A stretch of DNA of 43,980 bases, taken from SKLM01 sp964450435 (GTDB lineage: Bacteria; Chloroflexota; Anaerolineae; B4-G1). This document shows positions 16,940-24,870 of the stretch, piece by piece; the first letter of the stretch is position 1; every line of letters begins with the position of its first letter. The notes beneath the pieces were generated by a model. It was not told the origin of the DNA and did not search any database. It saw only the letters and a list, made by a program, of their open reading frames with translations. Location: positions 1 to 43,980 of the forward strand of contig CAYVCX010000017.1 in the NCBI GenBank assembly GCA_964450435.1, written 5' to 3'. The position numbers were made by a program, and so were the translations under genes.

Positions 16940-19035
16940 TTGAGAGTCAGGCACCGCAGGAGTTGAAGCCGGAGGTCTCGCCAGACTCAGTCTCGTCCCG
17001 GGACGAAGCAGAGGAGGCTATCGAGAAGGTCCGCGAGGCGATCCGCTATCATAACTACCGCTACTACATACTCGACAGCCCGGTGATCTCGGACGCTGAG
17101 TACGACGAGCTGATGAAGGACCTTGAGGCGCTGGAAGAAGAGTTTCCGGAACTAAAGAGACCGGATTCTCCGACGGAGCGAGTCGGAGGAGAGCCGCGTG
17201 ATGAGCTGGGTGTGGCAGAGCATCCGTTTCCGATGTTGAGCCTCAAGGCTGTCTATGACGAGGAAGACGTGCGAGGCTTCGATAGGACCTGTCGCAACGA
17301 TCTGGGTGTGGGTAAAGTGGAATACGTCGTTGAACTGAAGTACGATGGTCTGGCCGTGGAGCTCGTGTATGAGAATGGGCAGCTATGGGTGGCATCCACA
17401 CGGGGTGACGGCGAGACGGGTGAGGACATCACGTCCAACGTCAAGACGATCAAGGAAGTCCCTCTGCGCTTGCTTATGGGGCAGGGCGGTGGCATCCCGG
17501 AACGGCTAGTGGCGCGAGGCGAGATCTATATGCGGAAGGATGAGTTCCGAGACTTCAACAGGCGGCGCGTCGAGCAGGGGGAAGATCCGTTCGCCAATCC
17601 CAGGAACGCGGCAGCGGGTTCGGTTCGTCAACTGGATCCAGGGGTCACCGCGCAGAGGCCGCTGCACATATTCCTGTATGGGGTGCCGAATGGTGAGGAT
17701 ATGGGCTTTGAGACGCACTGGGACGTCCTTCAGACGTTGCCGAAATGGGGTCTGCCGGTCAATCTGGAGCACACGGGGCGGTGCGCCGACGTGGAAGAGG
17801 CCATCACCTATCAGCGTGAAATGGCGGAGAAACGAAACGAACTGCCTTACGAGATCGACGGGGTCGTGGTAAAAGTCAACCGACTAGATTATCAGGACAG
17901 GCTCGGGGTCCGTACCCGAGATCCGCGGTGGGCATTGGCGTACAAATTCGAGCCGCGCCGGGCGACGACAAAGCTGAGGGACGTCGAGTTCCAAGTGGGG
18001 CGGACAGGGAGGGTGACCCCGGTGGCGCTGCTTGAGCCGGTGGATATCGGGGGGGTAGAGGTGAGTCGGGCGTCGCTCCACAATCAGAGTGAGATTGACC
18101 GAAAGGATATTCGTGTTGGCGACCGAGTGCTTGTGGAGAGAGCAGGTGACGTGATTCCGCACATCGTCAAGTCGATGGCCGTCGCGAATGGGAGAGAAGG
18201 CGAGGAACGGAGCAGAGAGAGAATCCGGATACCGGATCGATGTCCCGTGTGCGAAGGCGAGGTGGTGATGAGCGACGATGAGAAGCAGGCCCACTGCACG
18301 AACGTCAACTGCCCAGCCCGCCTGCGCGAGAGTGTGACTCACTATGCGTCACGGGAGGGGATGGATATCAAAGGTCTGGGAGAGAAGCGGGCGGAGCAAC
18401 TGATCGAGGCGGGCCTGATAGAGCGCGTATCTGACCTCTACGAGTTGACGAAGGATGATCTGGTATCGCTGGAGCGCTTCGCCGACAAGTCTGCATGCAA
18501 CCTGTTGGACGAGATTGAGGACAGCAAGCAGCAGACGCTGGATCGTTTCATCTACGCTATGGGGATTCCGCTGGTAGGGCAACACGTGGCGCAGGTCCTG
18601 GCTCGAAAGTACGAGACGCTGGACGATGTCATGGGGGCCTCGAAGAAGGAATTGGAGAGCGTACCAGACGTTGGGCCAGAGGTGGCCCGCGGGGTTGTTG
18701 CGTTTTTCGAGAACGAGCGGAATCGCGAGGTGATAGAGGCGATCCGCAACGCCGGGTTGACGCTGAACAACCCGCTTTACCGGGCGGGAGAGGAAGGCGG
18801 GCCGCTTGCGGGGTTGACTTTCGTGTTCACAGGCTCGTTGGAGCGATGGACAAGGGACGAGGTGAAGCGATACGTGGAGCGCCGAGGGGGAAGGGCTACA
18901 TCAAGCGTCAGCGGTGAAACGGCCTACGTCGTGGCGGGACCTGGGGCAGGATCAAAGCTCGAAGAAGCCCGGCAGCGGGGCATCCCTGTGATGGATGAGG
19001 GGGAGTTTGTGGACTTCGTCGAGGAGCGGCGGTGA
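16936..19035 (+). CDS. ligA: NAD-dependent DNA ligase LigA
   Basis: Seals nicks in replication and repair using NAD. The protein is 699 aa, close to the family norm of about 670. Visible parts: the Ia domain near the N-terminus (IRYHNYRYYILDSPVISDAEYD), adenylation domain with nucleophile Lys135 in ELKYDGLAVEL, the OB fold (GRTGRVTPVALLEPV), a zinc finger with Cys436, Cys439, Cys454 and Cys459, HhH repeats (IKGLGEKRAEQL; VPDVGPEVARGV) and a C-terminal BRCT domain (LAGLTFVFTGSLERW). The frame is open further upstream to 16822, but ATG 16936 begins just before the conserved region and overlaps the rhomboid stop, so I take it as the start. A ~30-residue low-conservation N-terminal extension precedes the Ia domain. 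Confidence 0.97.
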   Translation: MIESQAPQELKPEVSPDSVSSRDEAEEAIEKVREAIRYHNYRYYILDSPVISDAEYDELMKDLEALEEEFPELKRPDSPTERVGGEPRDELGVAEHPFPMLSLKAVYDEEDVRGFDRTCRNDLGVGKVEYVVELKYDGLAVELVYENGQLWVASTRGDGETGEDITSNVKTIKEVPLRLLMGQGGGIPERLVARGEIYMRKDEFRDFNRRRVEQGEDPFANPRNAAAGSVRQLDPGVTAQRPLHIFLYGVPNGEDMGFETHWDVLQTLPKWGLPVNLEHTGRCADVEEAITYQREMAEKRNELPYEIDGVVVKVNRLDYQDRLGVRTRDPRWALAYKFEPRRATTKLRDVEFQVGRTGRVTPVALLEPVDIGGVEVSRASLHNQSEIDRKDIRVGDRVLVERAGDVIPHIVKSMAVANGREGEERSRERIRIPDRCPVCEGEVVMSDDEKQAHCTNVNCPARLRESVTHYASREGMDIKGLGEKRAEQLIEAGLIERVSDLYELTKDDLVSLERFADKSACNLLDEIEDSKQQTLDRFIYAMGIPLVGQHVAQVLARKYETLDDVMGASKKELESVPDVGPEVARGVVAFFENERNREVIEAIRNAGLTLNNPLYRAGEEGGPLAGLTFVFTGSLERWTRDEVKRYVERRGGRATSSVSGETAYVVAGPGAGSKLEEARQRGIPVMDEGEFVDFVEERR

Positions 19036-19130
19036 CGCAGGCTGCGCAACCGGGAAGAGAGGGCGGATGGTCTCGAGAGGGTAGTTCGAACGACGTCAGG
19101 TGGATGCACAGGAATGGGAGGTCAGAAAGC

Positions 19131-19307
19131 ATGGCGCAGGAACGCGAATTCAGTAGCACGGAGGGAGACGAAGCGTCTCGAGACAGCAGAGGCCTAGTCA
19201 TGGTGGTCGGTGCCGGGCTGGGGTACCTGGTCGGCAAGGCGCTGGTGAAGAAACCGGTCCTGGGAGCTGTCGTGGGCGCTGCACTTGCGTTTATCTTTAC
19301 CTCTTAG
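19131..19307 (+). CDS. Small glycine-rich membrane protein, unknown function
   Basis: A 58-residue protein: a charged N-terminus (MAQEREFSSTEGDEASRDS) followed by one or two hydrophobic glycine-rich segments (VMVVGAGLGYLVGKALV and LGAVVGAALAFIFTS). The Gly/Ala spacing is like glycine-zipper membrane peptides. ATG 19131 has a well-placed GGGAGG at 19116-19121. The same frame is open back to GTG 19032 overlapping the ligA stop, but that region has no ribosome site and an unremarkable composition. It is probably the last gene of the prs-polX-rhomboid-ligA run. No function is assigned. Confidence 0.65.
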   Translation: MAQEREFSSTEGDEASRDSRGLVMVVGAGLGYLVGKALVKKPVLGAVVGAALAFIFTS

Positions 19308-19757
19308 TACTGGAACCGCACGTCGAGAATCAGAGCTTTCTGGACGGCCGAGGGGCGCCGAACCGTCTTGGCCAGTGTGAGCGAGATTCTTCGTCGCTCC
19401 GGTCGGGCATTTCGTGCGCTCCCACTAAGAGACTCTGTTGCTAGCTCGGGGGTTGTGCCGCTGAGGGAGGTGGGAGATTCCTCCGCTCCGCTTCGCTGCG
19501 GTCGTAATGACAGTCTTGCGAGTTACTTCCATTCTGGGTGGTGCGCGCACTATGGGTCTTCTCGGAATGACACACGCGGTTGTAGTATTGGGAGGAGGGG
19601 TGAAGGGCGGGCAGCAAGCGAGAGATTGACAAGACTTGTATTGTGGCGTGTCGGCGGGTAACAGCGAGGCCTGACCGGGTAACATGACGACTCGCGGACG
19701 CGATAGTCGGAGCGAAGGGAGATGACCCGAGCTCGAGGGAAAGCAATCTGGCTTGTG
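19308..19757. other. Intergenic stretch, no convincing gene
   Basis: About 450 bp between the small membrane protein and the DUF2183 gene. Short open frames on both strands have no ribosome sites and no recognisable families. The stretch contains the REP-like repeat listed separately. Confidence 0.6.
19472..19573 (+). repeat. REP-like intergenic repeat, two related half-copies
   Basis: A run with CGCTCCGCTTCGCTGCGG followed by TCGTAATGACA (19502-19512) is echoed by TTCTCGGAATGACA (19559-19572). The pattern of a short hairpin-prone C/T/G core ending in TCGGAATGACA is like the dispersed palindromic repeats I know from several bacterial genomes. Only two partial copies are in this window, so the family assignment is tentative. 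Confidence 0.4.
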
Positions 19758-19786
19758 TTGAAAAGCGGCTGAGAAACCGATATGGT
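19758..19786 (+). promoter_or_regulatory. Promoter-like hexamers overlapping the DUF2183 start region
   Basis: TTGAAA (19758-19763), a 17-bp spacer, then TATGGT (19781-19786). The -10 would end 2 bp before ATG 19789, so its transcript would begin inside the annotated gene. Either this is chance, or translation begins further in, for example at TTG 19801. Confidence 0.25.
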
Positions 19787-19788
19787 CT

Positions 19789-21093
19789 ATGAGTGAGTGC
19801 TTGAGGAAGTGGCAAGCGAAAGCGGCGCCGTTCGTGAGGGCTGTCGAGAAGCGGTACGATGCCCTGAAGTATCGACTATACTACGCCCTTGGGGGACCGG
19901 GAGCGGTCAAGATCCAAGCCTATCGGGGCTACGGGACCAAAGAGCGAGTGTACGTGAAGGGGCGGGTGCTCGAGGAACGGGGAATACGCCGGCCGAGCGA
20001 GACTGACAGCTGGTGGGACAACCTGGTCAGTATGTACAAACGCCTCCAGAGCCGTGAGATCCCATATGCCCGGCTGCTGGCTCGATTTGAAGACGTGGAG
20101 GCAGAGGTCACCGCGGACGAGGAAGGGATGTTTGAGCTGTGGATGGAGTCGTCCGAGTCGATCCCGGAAGGTGAGATGTGGCAGTCGGTGGAGTTAGAGC
20201 TGCTCGAGCCCGAGAGCGACAAGCAAGAGGAGCCCGTCCGGGCCACGGGCCGGGTCCTGATCCCGCCGTCAGAAGCTCCTTTCGGGGTGATCAGTGACAT
20301 CGACGACACGGTCATCCAGTCGGACATCGGCAGCTTCCTGGGGATGCTGGGCACGATACTGTTCAGCAATGCCCGCACCCGCCTTCCGCTACCAGGAGTC
20401 GCCGCTTTCTACCGGGCGCTGCACGCCGGGCCTGACGGCGACGCACGGGCGCCGATGTTCTACGTGTCAAACGGCCTGTGGAACCTGTACGATCTTCTGG
20501 ACGATTTCTTCAGATGGAATGGTATCCCGGGCGGACCGGTGCTTCTGCTAAGAAACTGGGGGGTCTACCGGGATGAACTGCTACCAATGGATCAGCGAGC
20601 ACACAAGCTGGGCCTCATTCGCCCGATTCTGGATCTTTACAGCGATCTGCCCTTCATGCTGATTGGGGACAGCGGCGAGGCGGATCCCGAGATCTATCAT
20701 GGGTTGGTGGAGGAGTATGGTGAACAAATCCTGGTAGTGTACATCAGAAAGGTAGGCCGAGATGTGGAGCGTCCCGCGGCCATCCGCGCGTTGGCTGACG
20801 AGATCGTGGACGCGGGGAGCGAGCTGGTCCTGGCGGACGACAGCCTGTCGATGGCCCGCCATGCGGCTCAACGAGGCTGGATTCAGAAGAGAGAGCTCGC
20901 GTTGATCGCCTCAGAACAGGCACAGCGTGGAGGGTTGCCCGGGCCCGCGGACTATATTCCCGCGATCGCGGAAAGGGGCAAGGTGGTCCACGTTGAAGGC
21001 TCTGTGGACGAGGGGACAATTCAATCGTCTCTAGAAGAGGCTGAAGACAGGAAGGTTTCAACGGTCGTGGTTGAGCCAAAAAAGGAAGCTTAG
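19789..21093 (+). CDS. DUF2183/APP1-type phosphatase domain protein
   Basis: A 434-aa protein with the catalytic region of yeast phosphatidate phosphatase App1 (DUF2183), a HAD-like fold. The nucleophile motif is Asp170-x-Asp172-x-Thr174 (SDIDDTVIQ). Later family landmarks are FYVSNGLWNLYDLL, the LLLRNWG segment, Lys in QRAHKLGLI and the metal-binding LIGDSGEADPEIYH. Residues about 40-150 before it look like a beta-rich C2-like domain (VKIQAYRGYGTKERVYVKGRV). A role in phospholipid dephosphorylation is inferred, and bacterial members are mostly uncharacterised. The start at ATG 19789 lacks a Shine-Dalgarno, and TTG 19801 is an alternative. A terminator and a repeat lie just after the stop. 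Confidence 0.85.
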   Translation: MSECLRKWQAKAAPFVRAVEKRYDALKYRLYYALGGPGAVKIQAYRGYGTKERVYVKGRVLEERGIRRPSETDSWWDNLVSMYKRLQSREIPYARLLARFEDVEAEVTADEEGMFELWMESSESIPEGEMWQSVELELLEPESDKQEEPVRATGRVLIPPSEAPFGVISDIDDTVIQSDIGSFLGMLGTILFSNARTRLPLPGVAAFYRALHAGPDGDARAPMFYVSNGLWNLYDLLDDFFRWNGIPGGPVLLLRNWGVYRDELLPMDQRAHKLGLIRPILDLYSDLPFMLIGDSGEADPEIYHGLVEEYGEQILVVYIRKVGRDVERPAAIRALADEIVDAGSELVLADDSLSMARHAAQRGWIQKRELALIASEQAQRGGLPGPADYIPAIAERGKVVHVEGSVDEGTIQSSLEEAEDRKVSTVVVEPKKEA

Positions 21094-21111
21094 CGGGAGC
21101 CGCGGTCCCAC

Positions 21112-21164
21112 GAAATTCCAACTTTGTGCAACCAAAGCCAAAAGGAACTCCAACCCAGCCCGTA
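21112..21164 (+). repeat. Intergenic 53-bp repeat, copy A (pair at 27416-27468)
   Basis: Matches the copy at 27416-27468 at 43 of 53 positions by my alignment. Each copy holds two internal direct repeats of the form GNAAYTCCAAYC, starting 32 bp apart (21112 and 21144 here). It ends in CCCAGCCCGTA, about 20 bp before the -10 of the MBL gene. It also overlaps the left arm of the terminator hairpin. Confidence 0.7.
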
Positions 21165-21182
21165 TGTGAGGCCGGGTTTTTT
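21152..21182 (+). terminator. Rho-independent terminator after the DUF2183 gene
   Basis: AACCCAGCC (21152-21160) pairs with GGCCGGGTT (21170-21178) apart from one A-C mismatch, with a 9-base loop. A run of six T (21177-21182) follows directly. Confidence 0.75.
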
Positions 21183-21186
21183 CTGT

Positions 21187-21192
21187 TACACT
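21187..21192 (+). promoter_or_regulatory. Probable -10 element (TACACT) of the MBL-fold gene
   Basis: TACACT lies 7 bp before GTG 21200 and 10 bp before ATG 21203. No Shine-Dalgarno fits in between, so a leaderless transcript starting at or next to the start codon is likely. A -35 box at the right spacing is poor, and the region is occupied by the terminator hairpin. Confidence 0.5.
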
Positions 21193-21202
21193 GTAGTCGG
21201 TG

Positions 21203-21946
21203 ATGAAACTGACATTCCTGGGGACACGTGGCAATATTGACGCGCGCAGTCGGCTGCACCGCATGCACAGCTCGTTGAAGGTCTCCTACTATGATACAGG
21301 TCTGGTCATCGACTGTGGAGAGGATTGGCTGGCCGAGAGCGCAGACTGGGATGTTGACGCCATTTTCATCACGCACGCGCATCCCGACCACGCGTTCGGT
21401 TTGAGAGAAGGTGCACCGTGCCCGGTGTTCGCCACTGAAGATTCGTGGGAAAAGCTAGAGAGCTTCGACATTGAAGAAAGGCAGATGATTCTGGAGCGCG
21501 AACCGATCCAGATCGGGGCGCGTGGGGATTCAGCACCGATCCGAGTGGAGGCTTTTCCGGTCCTCCATTCGACACGGGCCCCCGCCGTGGGATATCGGGT
21601 GGGCGCGGGAGAGGTCGAGGTCTTCTACGTCCCCGATGTCGCGTGGATCGAGGACCGGGAAGCGGCGTTGACAGGGGTTCGCGTGTACATCGGCGATGGC
21701 GCGTCCGTCACGCGGTCGATGGTACGAAAGCCGGGCGACGTGATTGTCGGCCACGCTCCCATTCGGACGCAGCTCACATGGTGTCAGAAGCTGGGAGTGC
21801 CCCGGGCGATATTCACGCATCTGGGGTCGGAGATTGTCGAAGGCGATGAGCAGAGAATCAGAGCGAAGGTCAGAGAGCTGGCCGAGGAACGGAACATCGA
21901 GGAGATAGAGATCGCGGAAGACGGCATGGAGGTCGTGCTGCGATGA
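21203..21946 (+). CDS. MBL-fold metallo-hydrolase
   Basis: A 247-aa metallo-beta-lactamase-fold enzyme. The metal motif HAHPDH is at residues 58-63 (His58, His60, Asp62, His63). Further ligands are probably His in FPVLHSTRAPAVGY, Asp in FYVPDVAWI, and a late His (VGHAPI or IFTHLGSE). The N-terminus LTFLGTRGNIDARSRLHRMHSS resembles the PhnP/tRNase Z-like branch (FLGTxG...). The substrate cannot be told from sequence. The start is ATG 21203 or GTG 21200, both immediately after a -10 box and without a Shine-Dalgarno. It is separated from the upstream gene by a strong terminator, so it is an independent unit. Confidence 0.88.
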   Translation: MKLTFLGTRGNIDARSRLHRMHSSLKVSYYDTGLVIDCGEDWLAESADWDVDAIFITHAHPDHAFGLREGAPCPVFATEDSWEKLESFDIEERQMILEREPIQIGARGDSAPIRVEAFPVLHSTRAPAVGYRVGAGEVEVFYVPDVAWIEDREAALTGVRVYIGDGASVTRSMVRKPGDVIVGHAPIRTQLTWCQKLGVPRAIFTHLGSEIVEGDEQRIRAKVRELAEERNIEEIEIAEDGMEVVLR

Positions 21947-22082
21947 TGGTGTGAGCAGAGCCGGTGTTCCATGTTCCGGCAGGGTGTGTTTCGCGATCTA
22001 CGTGTCATGTACGGGCAAACTCCTAATGGAAGAGGGCCAAGCAGCGGATGGGGGTCCCATCAGAGACGGGAGGGTTTGAATC

Positions 22083-22535
22083 GTGTCAGTGATCTTTGGA
22101 GCTAAGCGATTGCAGGAGCTGGTTCGACGGGTGTCTGGCCTCAATTACGACAGGAGCGACCTGAAACGGTTGTCGGACTTCGTCGATGACAAGCTGTATG
22201 ATCTGGTACTTATCGGCGTGCGCCATGCGGGCTACAACAACCGAGACTTGATCATAGAACCGGATCTGCCCCTGACGAAAGGGCTGCGAGAGAGCATGCA
22301 GGACTTTGAATTGTACGATGAGGAGCTGGACATCGGACCGGTTCTGGAAGAGCTGGCGGCTTATCCCCAGCTGGAGCGTGAGCCAAGCCAAGAAGTGATC
22401 GACCTGCTGCCGGAGCTGCTGGGGACGTTAATCATGGTCACCGCTCAGGTAATGACGGTCGTCGCGCCGGGTGTGTCGAATCCCGACACTGAAACGTGGG
22501 ACCGGGTCACGGAGGTGATGGACCAGCTGATCTAG
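22083..22535 (+). CDS. DUF1931 double-histone-fold protein
   Basis: A 150-aa protein that I assign to DUF1931, whose Aquifex and Thermus members are known to fold as two histone folds in one chain. Landmarks: FGAKRLQELVRRVSGLNYDRSDLKRLSDFVDDKLYD (split helices of the first fold), then GYNNRDLIIEPDLPLTKGLRESMQDFELYDEELDI with the family's NxRD and DLPxTKGL motifs, then LAAYPQLERE and a second fold ending VTEVMDQLI. DNA binding or chromosome organisation is inference, since bacterial members have not been clearly assigned a role. GTG 22083 is preceded by GGGAGGG at 22068-22074. The gene is a single-gene unit, with 136 bp before it and 80 bp after it. Confidence 0.82.
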   Translation: MSVIFGAKRLQELVRRVSGLNYDRSDLKRLSDFVDDKLYDLVLIGVRHAGYNNRDLIIEPDLPLTKGLRESMQDFELYDEELDIGPVLEELAAYPQLEREPSQEVIDLLPELLGTLIMVTAQVMTVVAPGVSNPDTETWDRVTEVMDQLI

Positions 22536-22617
22536 GTGTCCTATCGCGCCGGGCGGGGGCTCAGCGCGGAATGCGATGGCAACTCACGTGTGCAGGCTAT
22601 GGGAGAGGAGGGAGCGG

Positions 22618-23262
22618 GTGTTTGAGGATAGAAGAGACGCCGGACGGCAATTGGCTCGAGAGCTGGAAGGTTACAGAGACGAGGACGTCGTGGTCCTGGC
22701 GATCCCGCGGGGGGGCGTGGAAGTCGGACACCAGGTGGCCGGGCAGCTCGATGCTGATTTCTCATTCCTCATTGCGCGGAAGCTGCCCTACCCAGATCAG
22801 CCAGAGGCCGGTTTTGGGGCAGTTGCCGAGGATGGGAGCACGGTCATCCTAGAAGATGCGAGTCGGTGGGTCTCAGATGAGACAATCGAAGAAGTAATAC
22901 GGGAACAGCGCGAGGAGGTGAGAAGGCGCGCAGCTGTGCTGAGAGGAGGAGAGCCACTACCTGACATTAGAGGCCGGACCGTGATCCTGGTGGACGATGG
23001 CATAGCGATGGGCTCCACGATGCGAGCCGCGATCAAGTGTTGCAGGAACGCGGGAGCAGGAAAGGTGGTTGTCGCTGTTCCCGTGGCCAGCCGAGAAGTC
23101 ACGGAGATGATCAGGAGCGGACGCAACGGGCTGGCGGACGAGATCGTGGTGCTGGAACAGCCCGAGTTCTTTCGCGCTGTGGCGCAGGTCTACGAACGGT
23201 GGTACGACGTGCCAGACAGTGAGGTGGTCGCCATTAGAGAGCGATGGCGAAGCGAGCGGTGA
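22618..23262 (+). CDS. Phosphoribosyltransferase family protein, first tandem copy
   Basis: A 214-aa type I PRTase-fold protein. The PRPP-binding motif is TVILVDDGIAMGSTMRAAI. The N-terminal VFEDRRDAGRQLARELEGY and VLAIPRGGVEVG are typical of the group of unassigned PRTases annotated only as phosphoribosyltransferase. GTG 22618 is chosen because it has GGAGGGAG at 22608-22615 and aligns exactly with the start of the second copy (MQFADRREAGRKLAQELSGY). ATG 22576 would add 14 unrelated residues. The canonical Thr of DDGxATG is Met here, whereas the second copy keeps ATGTTM. The acceptor base is unknown. Confidence 0.85.
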   Translation: MFEDRRDAGRQLARELEGYRDEDVVVLAIPRGGVEVGHQVAGQLDADFSFLIARKLPYPDQPEAGFGAVAEDGSTVILEDASRWVSDETIEEVIREQREEVRRRAAVLRGGEPLPDIRGRTVILVDDGIAMGSTMRAAIKCCRNAGAGKVVVAVPVASREVTEMIRSGRNGLADEIVVLEQPEFFRAVAQVYERWYDVPDSEVVAIRERWRSER

Positions 23263-23414
23263 GCAGCCGAATGACCAACGGGGGGCGTGCGATGCGTGCG
23301 CCGACCGCGGGTTCGTTGACCACGGGTTTGAGCGGTGCACGAGGACGGAGATTGAGGTGAGGATTGAGAACCCGTGCAGTTCTTGGGTGGCGTCGGTCTG
23401 GTGGGTGGAATACC

Positions 23415-23489
23415 CTGTGCGGGTCGGGTCCTGGGGACACCGCTCCGAGTGATGAACCCGGGTGAGGAAGGGAGGGGAAACCCGCACAG
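23415..23489. repeat. Spaced 10-bp inverted repeat between the two PRTase genes
   Basis: CTGTGCGGGT (23415-23424) and ACCCGCACAG (23480-23489) are perfect inverted copies 55 bp apart in the 292-bp gap between the paralogues. It could be a pair of operator half-sites or a long-range stem. No T-run follows. Confidence 0.4.
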
Positions 23490-23554
23490 AATGAAGTGGA
23501 CGGTTGATGGGCGTTGCGGAAAGAACGCCTGTCCGGAGGGTGGGAGGAGTGACG

Positions 23555-24214
23555 ATGCAGTTCGCCGATAGGAGGGAAGCCGGGCGGAAGCTGGCACAGG
23601 AGTTATCGGGCTATACGGACCGGGAGGACGTGGTGGTGCTGGGGCTTCCCCGGGGAGGTGTCCCTGTCGCGTTCGAGGTCGCGAAGGCCCACCAGGCGCC
23701 GATCGACGTCTTTGTGGTGCGGAAGCTCGGGGTACCGGGAAATCCGGAGCTGGCAATGGGCGCAATTGCATCCGGTGACGTTCGGGTAATGAACGAAGAC
23801 GTGGTGGAGAGTGCGGGGATCTCCGAAGAAGCGATCCAGCGCGTGGCGGAGGAAGAGAGACAGAAGCTCCGAGACCGCGAGGATGCGTACCGCGGCGCGC
23901 GGCCGGGGGTGGACCTTGAAGGGAAGACGGTCATCCTGGTGGATGACGGGTTAGCCACTGGCACAACGATGCGCGCTGCAGTCGCGCCGCTGCGCGAGCA
24001 CAAGCCGACTGAGATCGTGGTGGGCGTGCCGACGGGGCCCCCGGAGACCTGCGCGGATGTGAGCGAACGAGTCGACGAGGCTGTTTGCCTTACGACACCG
24101 GAACCGTTTTTCGGGGTTGGAGGTGCGTATCGGGATTTCTCGCAGACCACAAACGAAGAGGTGCGAGAGCTGCTGGAAAGGGGGAGCGAACTGGCCCGGT
24201 CCGGGGGTGGGTAG
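23555..24214 (+). CDS. Phosphoribosyltransferase family protein, second tandem copy
   Basis: A 219-aa paralogue of the preceding PRTase gene. Landmarks in order: MQFADRREAGRKLAQELSGY, VLGLPRGGVPVAFEVA, FVVRKLGVPGNPELAMGA and the PRPP loop TVILVDDGLATGTTMRAAV. It ends with CLTTPEPFFGVGGAYRDF, a tail typical of this PRTase group. ATG 23555 has GGGAGGAG at 23542-23549, whereas the in-frame ATG 23504 has none. The intact DDGxATGTTM loop suggests that this copy is the canonical one and the upstream copy the diverged one. Function in base salvage is inferred. Confidence 0.87.
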   Translation: MQFADRREAGRKLAQELSGYTDREDVVVLGLPRGGVPVAFEVAKAHQAPIDVFVVRKLGVPGNPELAMGAIASGDVRVMNEDVVESAGISEEAIQRVAEEERQKLRDREDAYRGARPGVDLEGKTVILVDDGLATGTTMRAAVAPLREHKPTEIVVGVPTGPPETCADVSERVDEAVCLTTPEPFFGVGGAYRDFSQTTNEEVRELLERGSELARSGGG

Positions 24215-24347
24215 GAGGCGCCGCGAGGCGAATGGGGTGAGCGTACCTCGGAGGCTGCACAGATACTCCGAGGTGGCGGCGATGGTTCGAAGGTTACGGC
24301 GTCTGCTGGTTGATGCTGGTTGATGCCAGTTGGTGGCAGGAGGATAT

Positions 24348-24773
24348 ATGCGATATCACGAGATCGTTCGGCGCGTGCAGGAACAAGGTGGATTTGACTC
24401 TCGCGAGGAGGCGGAAGTCGCGATCGAAGCTACGCTGTCGACACTGGGCGAGTGCCTGTACAGGACCGCGCTGCGGAATTTGGCCTCTCAGCTACCGAAA
24501 GAGGCGAAGGACTTCCTCTACGAATACGACGGGTCGGAGGTTACGCGCCCGCCGACGGCGTGCTACACATTGCAAGAGTTCTACGACCGGGTTGGCGCGC
24601 GGGCGGGCGTGACTCGTACCCGGGCGAAGGAGAGAGCCAAGGCAGTGGCAGCGGTGCTGGAAGAGGCTCTCCCCGAGGGGGAGTGGAGGCACATCGTTCT
24701 CGAGATGCCGAAGGAGTATCGGGGGCTGCTGGGGCAGGAAACGGCTGGCCGGGGAGCGCCGGAGACGGTGTGA
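24348..24773 (+). CDS. DUF2267 domain protein
   Basis: A 141-aa soluble protein of the DUF2267 family, helical with two similar halves: MRYHEIVRRVQEQGGFDSREEAEVAIEATLSTLGECLYRTALRNLASQLPKE and YTLQEFYDRVGARAGVTRTRAKERAKAVAAVLEEALPEGEWRHIVLEMPKEY. ATG 24348 is preceded by a strong AGGAGGATAT. An in-frame ATG at 24330 is less well placed. Family members are often found near stress genes, but their biochemical role is unknown. A short direct repeat (TGCTGGTTGA twice) sits just upstream around 24303-24323. Confidence 0.8.
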   Translation: MRYHEIVRRVQEQGGFDSREEAEVAIEATLSTLGECLYRTALRNLASQLPKEAKDFLYEYDGSEVTRPPTACYTLQEFYDRVGARAGVTRTRAKERAKAVAAVLEEALPEGEWRHIVLEMPKEYRGLLGQETAGRGAPETV

Positions 24774-24870
24774 AAGCGCATGTCGTGCCGGTGAGCGTGG
24801 GGTTCGCAGACCCAGGCTGGTTGGTGGGCCTAGTTCCCGTTGAGCCGGAGAGAGGGCAAGGAGAGGGCAC

